Below, piece by piece: positions 48,304 through 59,959 of a stretch of 64,000 nt of DNA (positions are counted from its first letter, which is position 1; each line of letters begins with the position of its first letter). Made by a program: the position numbers and the translations under genes. The DNA lies in assembly GCA_965153455.1 (NCBI GenBank), contig OZ234494.1, positions 10,602,001 through 10,666,000 of the forward strand. The letters run 5' to 3'. This DNA comes from Sphagnum compactum (lineage: Eukaryota; Bryophyta; Sphagnopsida; Sphagnales). A model generated the notes under the pieces. It had not been told where the DNA came from, did no database searches, and was given only the letters and a program-made list of their open reading frames with translations.

Positions 48304-48870
48304 TCACAATAATAAGTCCAAAAGTATTGAGTCCATCGCTAAACTTATGTCATTCAAAATTATCAACCACCTTTTCTTTCCAATGTCCCTTGAAGGATTC
48401 AATGGTCTCATTAGATTGATGAACATGTACATGACCTTGTGAAGGTCATTGGATAGTGCATGATGCACCCATATATCTTTGATTTTATCCATTGACAGTG
48501 AACGCCATGCTTTCAAAACATGCCATGTGCAAAGGGAAATGGGCGCATTATCCTTATTCCACACAATTTTATACATGCACAAAATTTTCACATTAAAAAA
48601 CACACACACATCTACAAACATGAATATGCAAACATAAACAAATTGGAAAGGAATTGAAAAGGGTGAAAATAAAATAATCCATTCACCATATTACTTGCAA
48701 TTGTTGTGGGGCATCATCATTAATAAACAAGATGGTTTCCATTCGGGCATGTTTGATAAAGTTTTTGCCTCTAGGGGAATTAACCATTCCACCAAATCTT
48801 TTTATGTTTATCAACTTGTGATGATCTAAGCCAATGTGATGTGCATCAATCACCATTGATGTGAACAAAT
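48304..48870 (-). pseudogene. MULE-type transposase relic (tentative)
   Basis: Minus-strand frames at 48868-48683 and 48621-48304 lie close together. The second contains ISLCTWHVLKAWRSLSMDKI, which resembles the LLC-WHV-RAW helix that follows the catalytic core of MULE-like transposases and related plant domains. The open frame is short, has no start or terminal repeats that I can place, and is clearly incomplete. The assignment rests on one motif. Confidence 0.45.
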
Positions 48871-49204
48871 GAAATTGACATTATTGATGTCATGGGCACG
48901 AACACAACCAAGTCTATAAGATTTCCTAATTAAAACAAGAACAAGGGCATGCCTAGTTCCAAATTTTAAATTGTGAAACAAGAAAATAAGAACAAAAATG
49001 TGACATGTGCGAAACAAGAATCCACAAGATTTTATTGCAAGGAAGAACAAAAACAAAACAAGGTTATAACAAGAAAACATACCCAAAATTAAGGTTGAAC
49101 AGATTAAAAGTAATGGAGAATTTACTTTTATTTATACCTATTGGGCACCTAGCTTAAAAAAATTTCTCAAAAAACTTTCAACCCACATGTGGCCCATGTT
49201 CACC

Positions 49205-49420
49205 CATGTGTAAACTAGTGAACTAAGACTTAACTAAAAGTGAACTAAAATTTAACTAAGAATGATTTAAAACTCAACTAAAAGTGTACTAAGAGTTAAC
49301 TAAGAATTAATTACAAATGAACTAATAGTTAACTAAAAGTGAACTATAATTGAATTAGGACTTAATTAAAGTGAATTGGAACTTATCTAAAAATAAACTA
49401 AGAGTTAGGTACAAGTTCAT
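49205..49420. repeat. Degenerate AACTAAAAGTG repeat
   Basis: Words like TTAACTAAAAGTGAACTAA recur about a dozen times at roughly 11-13-bp spacing with variation. Simple AT-rich satellite-like sequence, distinct in wording from the block at 47.1-48.0 kb. Confidence 0.75.
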
Positions 49421-49724
49421 TATAAGTCATGGATGAACATTCATATGAATGAACTTCATGGCGTTAGCATCCGTGATAAGTAGTGCCAAATGTGATATCC
49501 AACGAAAATAGCCCGATTATCGCCACACAAAAACATGGATTGCAATTGTGTGGGTGTTTAAATCCTTGTGGTGAATGGATGGGAATCCCATTAATTTCAC
49601 CCACATCTTAGAAATAAAACACATCCTTGACATGATTGTATGCCTATGTTTGAATATAAATGGTTGGTTTTTAAATGTAAGTGTCAATTCTTTGTTTTGT
49701 GTTTATGGTCTAAATAGGTAATGT

Positions 49725-50525
49725 TTTGTTACTTGATAAAATAATCTCTTGTCGCAACCCTAGCCTTGGCTTGCGACCAAGGCAAGGGGGTCGCAAGTGT
49801 GCGGGCCTATAAGTAGACCCGGGAGTCATATCACATGCTCCCGGGAGTGCAAAGAGTGTGAAGGAGTGAACCCTCACACTCCCAAGTGAACTCCCATGTT
49901 GGGAGTTGGTGAGAGTGGAGTCCCAAAAGGACTCCCGAAACTTCAGAGAGCGTTTTGAGGGGTCAAAACTCAATGGCTTGTTGCGTTCTTTATATCAATG
50001 AAAAGCTCTTGAAGTGTAGATGTCTAAAATGGGCTCGCATTGCTCATTTGGACATCTAAAACACAAGTTATGGCCAAAAGAAGGCCCGGGAGTCGAACTC
50101 CCGGGAGTCCGCCAGTTTTGACTCCCGAACACTAAAAGTCGGGAATCGATCCGAAATACTTGGCTGCAGAAAAATGTGCGACATACCGTTGGAAAGGTCT
50201 TGACGAGACCTACAACTTTGCTTCAGACGGCGAGTCGATCGGAGGTCTGCTCCGATAGTTATAAAGCTTCAAAGTCGCGGGAGTCCCGAAAATGCGCGAT
50301 TTCGGGATTCCCACGCGGGAGTCCCGGGAGTCCCGGGACAAAATGGCCATTTGGATGCCACCCCCGCGACGAGTCACAGAGTATACTATAGGGAGTAAGG
50401 TGGTGGCTTACTCCCGAGCCCGGGGTGTGGTGTGTCAAAGTGAGTCCGAGTTCACCCGTGGCTGTCCCAACACCAAAAGGACCCAAAATGAGTTCTAACC
50501 ACTTTGTGTGGTTTCATGCAGGCCC
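49725..50525. other. GC-rich segment with repeated ACTCCCGGGAGT palindromes
   Basis: An island of higher GC content containing at least eight occurrences of CCCGGGAGT or its complement (near 49816, 49840, 50084, 50098, 50275, 50317, 50325, 50413). It also has a TATA-like TATAAGTAG at 49809 and a near-inverted repeat around TGCGACC at 49752-49797. The overall look is that of a retrotransposon LTR or leader, but I could not find a second LTR, primer-binding site or polypurine tract. No open frame is convincing. Confidence 0.4.
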
Positions 50526-53440
50526 GTGTGAATGAGTAAAGCTTGTCAACTCTTCCTAGTCTTTCCCGGGACTTCTAGCACGCCCCTCTTACCCCCCCCC
50601 TCTAGTGCTGGAAGTCGGGATCGTGCTCCAAGTTCCAACTCCTTCCGCATTGCCACATACTTGGACCCTCAAGTGGGTCCACTAGGAATTTGGGAGTGCG
50701 TCATCTCTTGTCATAGCTTCCCTTGCATTGACTCAATCCCTCCAAATCACTTTGTGTTTTGTTATATATTTGTTTGATGGTGTAGTATCCCAAATTCAAC
50801 TAAGTCCATATGTGGTCTTTAAAAGATTATGACATTCACAAAGCATAAAAAGACATGTGAGTGATGGACTTGGGATCTTGTTTGCCATGTGCAGGTCATC
50901 ATTCATTCAAGTGTGCAATGTGCACATAATGAAAGAAGGACAAGTTTCAATCGTATATATGATCACATGATTGACAATGTGGTTAAACAATTTTGTTTGA
51001 TAGATTAAACGTGGTTTGAATATTCACAATGATCATTTGGACCATGCCCGCATTCACACCTATAAAATATTCATTTGATTTAAGAATTTAACATGGTGTC
51101 AAACAATACATAAAAATGATAAAATATAGCAAGGGCATGGAATGTGACACTTACTAAATATGCCCAAGGTGGTGCCTAGTTATTGTGTTTTTGATATATT
51201 TTTGAACATTCATGTTTCTGTGTATGTTCCATTCCATGGGGTACACAAATCACCTGTTTCCCCTTCTATATATGAGCTCATTAACACATACATGTGATAT
51301 ATATGCAAGGTCTATGGAAATTTTGTTAGTACCTCCATGTTGTTCACCCTTTGTCCATATCAATTCCACATTTGAAAATATTAAGACCTCTTATTAGAAT
51401 TAAAACAACATGGTTAAACATGCATTGCCTTCACATGTCTACAAAGCTTAATCTTCTAGACCAAAAGAGAACCAAAACCCTACAAGTGGTATGTGAATCA
51501 AGCCACAATTAATTTAATAAACAAATGATCATAAACAAATGTCAAATTAAAAAAAATTAAACAATTTGCATTGGGGGGGGGGGGGGTAATCATGGAAAAA
51601 AATTGAATCTAATCAAACAAAACCCCTTAACGATGTAAAGAGAATTAAATGTTACAATTACCTTTTGTATTGAAAGTTGTTTCCACTTTCCTTAAAGAAA
51701 TATCCAACCTTCAATTTGCCTATTCAAACTACAAGTGTAATACTCAATCTTTCCTAATGAGGCCCAATCACTATGAATCTAATGTAAATATCTCTACTTT
51801 AAGCTTAAAGCTCCAACATGAGTAAAAATGCATTACCTTCACTTGATTACAAGGCCCGTTAATCTTCCAAACCATTAACCTTGAAAGGACAAAATGGACA
51901 TTTAGATTGATTTTTAAAAGTTTAGGGAGTTGTAATTTTTTGAAAAAAATTCAAAATGAATAATTTGTACCATATATTTAATGAGGACAACTACTTTGTG
52001 AAGAAAATTAAATATGAAATAATGTGATTTCCTATTTTAAAAGTGGATTGCGATCATGACATTTGGGTTCTAAAGGGTGGGAACATTTGATAATTTTACT
52101 ATAATTTTTTTTTGGAAATTTGGCAACTAAAACACCCAAAAGACACACAAATTTTGAGGTTCTAAAAAAAAAAAAAACATTTCACCATTTGGTGATTTTT
52201 TCCCCAAAAAGCATTTGTTGCCCAAGAAAAAATTAATGACTCCCTAAGGCCATGAATCCAAAATTATGAATAAAGCCAATTTATGAGATGTGAATTAATT
52301 CCAAATAAAGTAATAAAATGTGAACATGTTTTTTTTATGTAGTTGTGTGCATTTATCAATCAAATTTGGCATATACCTTTATCAGTTTTTTGCATTTAAA
52401 AAAATTCATTGTGTATGTATAATTTTGGTGATGCCATGTGGTTTGCAAATGATGAGGAGAGCGATGGTAAAGGAACTATGTAACTTTTGTTTTTGTGTAA
52501 TGATGCATAACTTATGTATGTACAATATAACATTTTGTTGTCATATATTGGAGGTACCATAGTACATGAATGGTTTTGGCATTAATTAAATTATTTTTTG
52601 TTTTGCTAAATTTTTTTAAATTTATTTATTACTTGTGCTGAATTTTTATAAGTATTATAAAATTTAAAAATTTGCAAATTTTTGACTATTGGGTTTGAAT
52701 TGCAGACCTAAACACACCAAACTGTCCCATAAACATAACAAGAATATGTCTATTAATTTTTATAACCATTACTTGCTGAAAATTTTAGAATTAAAAAACC
52801 AAGTGCCACATGTAAGATTTAAATTTTAATTAATTATTTGAAAATTTGTTGCCAAATTTGATCAAGGAGTACAATATTCCATGTGTATTTTTGACTTTTA
52901 ATTTTTTCGCAAAAGGTGCAAACATCTTTGAGTTCAAATTATTAGGGGTATAGATGAGACAAAGAGGAAATATTATTCTAACCTTTTATATGGATATTTG
53001 TTTCCACTAGAAAAAATGAATACAATTTGCTTTATATCTGTGTGATTGAAGCAAACTTCTAAATCTTATCCAATATTTTGTGCTTTAATTTTATTTAGTA
53101 TCAAGAAAGAGGTTAATAAAAAAACATTAAATGTCATAAAAGTTCGCTCCCAAAAAACTAGCTAAAAAATCCCTCTTTTCTTTTTAACCAAAATAAATAA
53201 ATAATACAAATTGTACATTATGCATTAAATGGGCTAAAGTGGAGGCAAACCAATTGGAAATTATGCTAATAGAATTGAGTGCAAGAGCATCCGGGGTTTA
53301 TAATTGTTTTTATATTTTCATTTAGGTCCTAAATTCCATTGTATTATTTCTATTTATCCTCTAACACACAAGGGTTGGTTTATTCTCTCAACTTTAATAA
53401 TTTTACCCCAAAATCAAGAGAGGGTTAAATGGAATAATAA
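50526..53440. other. AT-rich intergenic region with R1 copy E
   Basis: No gene seen. Contains a G run at 51575-51587 and, at about 52080-52215, text related to R1 copy A (AATTTGGCAACTAAAACACCC, TTTCACCATTTGGTGA). The remainder is unremarkable AT-rich sequence. Confidence 0.45.
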
Positions 53441-53629
53441 CTACCTAATACCCTAGTAATACCCCTAGTAGGGTATCACTACCATGTGAATCCTGCTTCA
53501 ACGGGGGGAAAATGGACAAAACGGGCCGGGTGCTTATAAACAGTACTTCCATGCACCCGGGGAAACAACGCCCGTTACCCTTACCCGCCGTGGGGGAGGA
53601 CAGGTTCTTGCGACTCCTGCGTCGCTCGC

Positions 53630-53667
53630 TCCCTCCCTCCCTCCCTCCCTTCCTCCCTCCCTCCCTC
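53630..53667. repeat. CCCT microsatellite upstream of the enkurin gene
   Basis: About nine CCCT units with one interruption lie in a GC-rich stretch 0.3 kb upstream of the enkurin ATG. An ACAGAG run follows at 53897-53922. Both are probably in the promoter or 5' leader. Confidence 0.8.
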
Positions 53668-53949
53668 GCGCGCTCGCTTCCTTGGTTTCTTCCAAATTCA
53701 ACCACCTGATCGCCTTCTTTCCAATCGATTTCCCGCTTTCCTGAGTCGCAATTTTGACGACAATTCATACTTGTGAAGCTCGTGATTGTGACCGCTTTGT
53801 TAAATAAATTGTTACGTTTTTTGTTTAATAGCTTAATATCAGGGAAGGACGTCGTGGAAATGCGCATATGAAGTTTGGAGGCGGGGGAGAGGGACATAGA
53901 CAGAGACAGAGACAGAGAGAAGCTGCTGCTGGGAAGGAAGGAACCAAGG

Positions 53950-56900
53950 ATGATGCAGCGGTCTAAGTCCTTGCAATCTCGTAGAGGTTGGATGTTGAAC
54001 CACCACGCGGCGGGGGCTGATATCGGTCGTCCTCTTTTCACTGACAAGCGAGCTCCCGTCACATTTGCTGAGACCGCAACGTCCTACAGTCCTGTACGTT
54101 GTGTTGCTGCTCTTCTCTCGGATCATCACTTTTTTTTTTATTGCCACAAAATAATTCCTGAAGATGTTGTTACAGAGCTTGAAACGGAGGTTTGTTCCTG
54201 TTCATGATTCTATTGTTGTGGTTGCGAAATTTCGGACGCTCAAACCGCCGCCGCCAGGTTACTGCGGATAGATGTAAATCATAGAAGAAATCGTCAACCG
54301 AGCTGCAGCAGCCTGTCCACATTGTGTAAAGCTTAGGGGCTTGCGCATCCGTTGGCAAGATGTTGCTATGTACGTTTGTGTTGCCAAATCTCCGTTGGTT
54401 ATCAGTGGATCCGTCTTCGAAAATCAGGCAATTGCGAGTCATGTTTGTCAGGAGCACAAGCAGCATCATTCTTCTTCTTCTTCTTCGTCTGCTCTTTCTG
54501 CCATAGAAATGGCTCTGTTTCTCGTCACCATTCCATGTGCTTTATGTGCCTCTCGATATTCCTCCAATGATCCTTATGATGAGCAAGCCTTGCCACATTT
54601 GTAACAACATAGGCCAATGACTGAATGATGGTGAATTTCATGTGCTTGATGTCTGATGTCCATGTGCTTGGATCACTGCCAATGTGCAGTTGACACAGAA
54701 GAAACAGGTGCTTAGAACTGAGGGCAAACAGGAAGGAGAGCAGTTGGATAACAAGCATGAGAAGGCTGCAGTTGGAGAACAGAGGCATGAGGAGGATCAC
54801 GACAGTGATCTTCCTCAGCACACAAATAATTCCCAAGCAAGACAGGTTATGTTGTGCACGTACCTAGTTGCCTCGTGGAGAATTTCTCAATACAAGTGCT
54901 CCAAAGGGTTAACTTGCAAGAATGACAGGATGATGTATGCTGGTGGTTAGAAAGCAAGATAGTTTTCAAAATTCAGGAATACTAAGGCAGACCTTGTCAG
55001 GATTTTGTTCTGCTTCTTCTCTTCTTCACCATGGCTTCGAGTTTTGCATCAGGAAGCAGTGTGTTGCCCAATTGTTGGAAGTTTGCTGAATTTTGAGTTT
55101 GATATGTACAGATGCAGACTGGGAATGAGGGGGTTGGTCATGCATCAAGAGCTTCACCAATGCCACATACTTACAACAGCTCGCAGCTTGATCACATTTT
55201 CAACCCCATGCCTCCATCAGAACCTAAGTATGCCTTTCTCCTTCATAATTTGGGTTCCTTCAAGGTTCTGATTCCCAGATTGGGAAAGACTGGAAGTTGG
55301 CCTGTCATAGAAAGATAAGAAAGTCTTTTGTTGAACCTTGAATTTGAGGTCAGGTTAGACTTTTGCCAAGACAGCAGTTTCACTGATGTGGAATGAAATT
55401 TGAATGATGTCTATTGTTGTATTCCTTTCAATTGTAGTGTTGAGTAGTTGAACTGAGCAAGTTAAGTGTTTTGGACAACACCATTGGCAGGAGGGATGAA
55501 GTGTCAAAGGGAAGAGGGAAACGGAATTATTTAAAAGAGCACCGTGTGGCTATTTCTGAGATGAGCACTTCCCTTCATGCACAGAAGCAGGTAATATCTT
55601 CTACCTTTCTCAGTTGTTGATGACAACTCCCAAAATGCATAGAGCACAACATAGCAGGGGCTGGAGAGATTCACTGTTGGTTCAAGAAGAGTTTCCAGTT
55701 CTGGACTCTAACCTTCTGCAGATCTTCATGTATAATTCTATATGGTAGGTGATACATTCCACATAAATTTGAGAGGCAAGTGTCACTGATTCTCTCCTTC
55801 TACTACATTGGACAAAGACCCCTGGTTCACCTGTTTCCCACATGAACAAAAAGACCCCATGCAGGAGCAACAAAAGACCACAGAGGAAGGAGTTCATGAA
55901 GCAACACCACGACCCTTGTCTAGAGAGTGCCCTAGACCCAGAGAGGTTAGCAATGCCTCCTTGTGGTGAAAGCATCTATGTATGGTTTTCCCAAATTGAA
56001 TATCCAAGGAGTCACCTTGTTTTTGTCAACTCATTCCATCCAATAACTACAGCAATGTTACTGAACTGCCTGGTGCTTTTGTTTTGTCTCTGTTGACTGT
56101 CATGAAATTCTGTTGATAAGCAAGCGAGAGGTACAAATTTTATTGCAAAGAACATGGAGGCCATCAAGGCTGTCATGCCACCAGAAGCTGCACCAGAACA
56201 GGACAATTCTTCTCAACACCAGAACTTTGGCAAAGTCCCACCTTAGTAAGATCAAGCTCAAAGTCTCTCAAAACTTCTGCAATACATCATTGTGCATGAA
56301 AATGAGGCTTTGAAGATTGAGTTGTAAGCTCTTTGATCAGTTCAGTCAAGAGCCTATTTTGGAAACTGCAGGAGATGACAAACTGAGCCAGGTGAGTGCA
56401 CAGGTGTAATAAAAATTCCAGTTAGATTCAAAGTTAAAATTTCATTTTTGTTGCTCAAAATGAAGAACATATACTTTGCAGCCCAGTCTGAAAATCTTGG
56501 TTTGAAAAAGGTCTCCTTCAAAGCACCTCAAACCACAAAGATGAGAAATGCACAAAATAGGAGTAAGGACCTCTGCACACCTCTTTCTTCTGCTTTAGAT
56601 TCTGTTTATAATCTGTTAGCCTCAGTCTCCAGATACTGTTGATTCATGAGGCTCACTAACTCAAACAGGTCCTTACACTGCTTTTTATTTGCCCTGCATG
56701 CATTTTGCTTGACTAGTACAATGTGTCTATTACCAGCATTGTTAAAAGGAGGAACAGACTTGCAGAATGTGCTGAAGCAAGGTGAAATATCTCTTTTCTC
56801 TCTCTGAAGGTGGCCTTTCTGTTCTGTCTCTGCTGTATTTCCATCTATTTTCCATGTTTTGTGCTTGCTGACATCTTTCTCAAGTCTGATGCTTATTCAT

Positions 56901-57346
56901 CTTATTCATTATTTTGAACAGAAGGCAAGAAGAGATAGCACGAAAGTGGCCACCAGGCCTTGTGCTAATGCCTGAGGCTGAGCGGCAAGCAGCACTTTCT
57001 TCCCTGCAAAAAGGTATCCTTGCTTTTAATCTGTTTCTGGCCTGATGATGGGTAGGAGTTGTTCAATTGTGTACTCTGAAAAGTCAGTTTGTGGTCCTTG
57101 ATTTGAGTTGTCAAAGATCAATCAAACCTTCTATACAAGCTTCAGTGTTTTCCACTGGTGGTGGAGATACCAAGTCTTGTTAAGTCCAAGTCCACAATCG
57201 AGCAGAAGCTGAGAGAAGTTGAGAATGCCATTCGGCGATTTTCACAAGCAAGTGTGTACATTGCCGCATCTAGCAAGGCAGCTTCAATTGATGACAGCGA
57301 ACAGCAAACAACTCAGAACTCCCATAGGGATTCCAGACCTCCATAA
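53950..57346 (+). CDS. Enkurin-domain protein, probable axonemal microtubule inner protein (FAP106/ENKUR-like)
   Basis: Enkurin-family proteins bind microtubules of motile cilia; here the likely site is the sperm flagellum. Supported exons: 53950-54093, 54690-54845, 55112-55227, 55491-55590, 55865-55945, 56121-56245, 56346-56391, 56487-about 56603, about 56717-56781, 56922-57013, 57117-57346, GT-AG with compatible phases. Visible: basic N-terminus MMQRSKSLQSRRGW; KRNYLKEHRVAI and GTNFIAKNMEAI, like the N-[FY]-[IL]-x-x-N/H segments of family members; then the C-terminal domain: VKRRNRLAECAEAR, WPPGLVLMPEAERQAALSSL, and LQCFPLVVEIPSLVKSK with KLREVENAIRRFSQASVYIA. The last three exons are strong. 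Exons at 55865, 56487 and 56717 have uncertain ends, and an extra exon in 54094-54689 is possible. About 380-390 residues in total. Confidence 0.82.
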
Positions 57347-57595
57347 GTTGCAACAATCTGTAGCTACCCAAAGACAACAGGTGCTGTTGATGCTCCCTAA
57401 AAACATCTTTGATAAAATTGGTTTAAGCAACAGCAGTAACTAGTGACAGAACCCTCTAGCACAACTCAACTCTTCTAGAAAATGGGACACAAAGGACTAA
57501 AGAGTAATCACCTACAGCTGCTGCTATTCACAGAGTCTGAAATCGGTCTGAAATAGACCAATTGAGCTGCTCAAGAGTCAATGCCATGAGCCTGC

Positions 57596-57628
57596 CACTG
57601 ACTTCATCAGCTCCTGATGAAGTCAGTG
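57596..57628. repeat. Perfect 15-bp hairpin in the enkurin 3' flank
   Basis: CACTGACTTCATCAG and its exact complement CTGATGAAGTCAGTG are separated by CTC, 250 bases after the enkurin stop codon. It would fold in a transcript of either strand. Confidence 0.9.
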
Positions 57629-57898
57629 TAGATTTGTATATAATAATCACCTGAAAGTATTGGGCAAACCATTATATGAACATGTGTCTTATATTTCAAT
57701 TGCATTTCTTGAAGTCATGGGAAGAATCAATCCTGCTGTGTCTGTAGAGACATAGATAATAAAAGAAGCCAAAAAGATCAGGGAGATTTTTTCTTGTGTA
57801 TGTGAAGGGCACCTTACCCATGTTCTTCAAATGCAAGGTGCCTTTCAAGTGAATCACTGCCATCCATTTGTAAAGGCAAAATTCTTTGGGTTCTTTAT

Positions 57899-58012
57899 GC
57901 TGGGTAAGGAACTTGAATGGGGCTGTTCTTGGAATTCAGGTCCAGCACTGGGATCCTGCATCACACGGGGCCCTGATTCCCAGAACAGCCCAGTTCTCCA
58001 GCCTTACCCTGC
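57899..58012 (+). ncRNA. Candidate microRNA-precursor-like hairpin
   Basis: The left arm (57899-57940) pairs with the right arm (57971-58012) around a 30-nt loop. Outer pairing is GCTGGGTAAGG with CCTTACCCTGC. The inner block GGGGCTGTTCTTGGAATTC pairs with GATTCCCAGAACAGCCC, with few mismatches and a small internal bulge. About 30 of 42 positions match, within plant precursor dimensions. I do not recognise the arms as a conserved plant microRNA. No expression evidence is available from sequence; an inverted-repeat fragment of a transposon is the main alternative. Confidence 0.45.
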
Positions 58013-59950
58013 AGAGAACTGTGTCCTCATTCAAGCTATAACAAACCTTGCAAGAGTAAGTTTCATTTCCCTTTTTAGCTTTGTCCTTGTACATAGAAGG
58101 GTTAATTAGTAACATGTATCAATAGTTGCAACACCATCTATTATAGTGCAGACCTTGACATTGAATGTGCAATGCACCAAATTCTTAAATGATTGGATGC
58201 ATGTGTCACAAGGATTCAAAAGCCATTGGAAACAAATGCTAACATATTTCATATCAGAAATAGCAGAGTTATAGTATATCCATAGGTATTCAGAGCTTTT
58301 TGTCCAAAGATTGTATTCATGCATTAGTACTTGCAGTTCAAATCTCCAAAATTATTATGAGAGGTTCAAGTTCAATCAGAGTTTTTTTATATCTATTATC
58401 CAATTTGTATAGAGGAGGTTTTCATCCCTAGGGACTTCCTGGAATGAGGTCACACCTATACAAGGGTGGTAGCCTGAGTAGACAGGGCTGAATTCCGTGA
58501 AGTGATGAGCACTTCCCCTGTGGAAACCACCTTTGAACTCCTATTTTGGCACTTTATTGATCAAATGGTTCTGATTGGGGGCACTCTTTTTCTGTGATAG
58601 ATCATTTTAGGGGTTTAGATCATGTGGGGTGGAGGGTTCTGGTTTACACTTCTGCTAGAATTGTTTCATTCTATCAGAAGCATAAACTGGAATCTTGTCA
58701 TTGGGTGTTACCTGATGTAAAGGTCACCAATACTTTAAAATGAAAAAAGTTAGAAGAGAAGGAACATTACAAAAATAGAAAATGTAAGAACTCACTTAAA
58801 AGTGTAAGAACCCACTCATAAGCAAAACAATGCCCCTGAGGAAAAATTACATTGCATACTCTAGCCTTGGCTAACTCTAAAAACAATTCTTTGCAGTCTT
58901 TATGTATTATGAAACATGCTGGGTATAGGCCATTGTGCCTGGTAAGGTGCATGTGAGGAAATTGGGCAAGTTAAAATTTCTGAAACAAGCACAATGGCTT
59001 GTACTGGACACATCCCATAATGTAATGGTCTTCACAATTTGTGCAAGGGGTGTATGGATCTTGAACAAATGGTTAGGTCAGGTAGATCCAAGAAGACTTG
59101 TCCATTGGGCTTTGTAAGTGTAGTGTAAAGCCCAAGCATCGAAGGTGTTCCTGAAAATATGGGCCCGCTTCACTACTCCCAGGCAAAATATGTTGCATGG
59201 CATAAATATTGATCTCTTCTTTACCTCTTCTTTAGTTTCTTTCTCATGTCTTTGGTGGTTTGATGGTGTTAAACAGATAGCGCTGGAAGGTGGATGAATG
59301 GTGGCAAATGGAACATGTTGGTGGCCAAGCAGGATGCAATGCTTAGTGAAACTCTAACAGAATGTTTCACCATTTGAGGAATCTGAGCATTATGCTTGCT
59401 TAGGAATAAGAACAATTTTTGTTGTAGCATGAGAACTTTGTTATATGGTTTTTTTTATTTCTCTCTCTCTCTATCTTTTTGCCATGGTCGTTACTTTCTT
59501 ACGTAACCATCATGGGTGATAAAGAACCAACAAGAAAATTGGCAAACTAACCCATTGTGTTAATTTGTTACATTGTCTTGTTCCTTCAACTACCAAGATC
59601 ATTATCATGGCTTTTTATTGGTTCCATTTAATTTCTATTTATCAAAAATAGTAAACCAATGTGAAAATGAAATAGACACTAAGATTTCATAGATTGTAGG
59701 TTTAAAAGAGCTCTCCACCCAACCATAGGATGACAAAATCTTTGAAACAATCTCATCACCCACCCCCAAGCTCAATACAAATGGAAGCATTGCAAAAGAA
59801 TTCACTTGTTTTATTGTTTCATCATCCATGTATCCTAAAACATAATTGTTACATCTATGATGAAGTGATTGCAAAAAGAATGTTGCAGAAATAATGGGCA
59901 ATGATCTCTAAATATCCAAGTAAAACATGATTCAATGGCAAGCTAGGAAA
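58013..59950. other. Intergenic, no gene seen
   Basis: No coding or RNA gene recognised. A short CT run lies at 59459-59472. Open frames are short and motif-free. Confidence 0.45.
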
Positions 59951-59959
59951 GAATTCCTT

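Noticed and set aside
50084-50108. tRNA T-arm-like GGGAGTCGAACTCCC
   Set aside because: No acceptor, D or anticodon arms fit around it; it is one of the CCCGGGAGT palindromes of the GC-rich segment.
53445-54062. 205-residue minus-strand open frame over the enkurin first exon
   Set aside because: It is built on the CCCT and ACAGAG microsatellites (Ser/Leu and Arg/Gly runs) and lies antisense to a better-supported exon.
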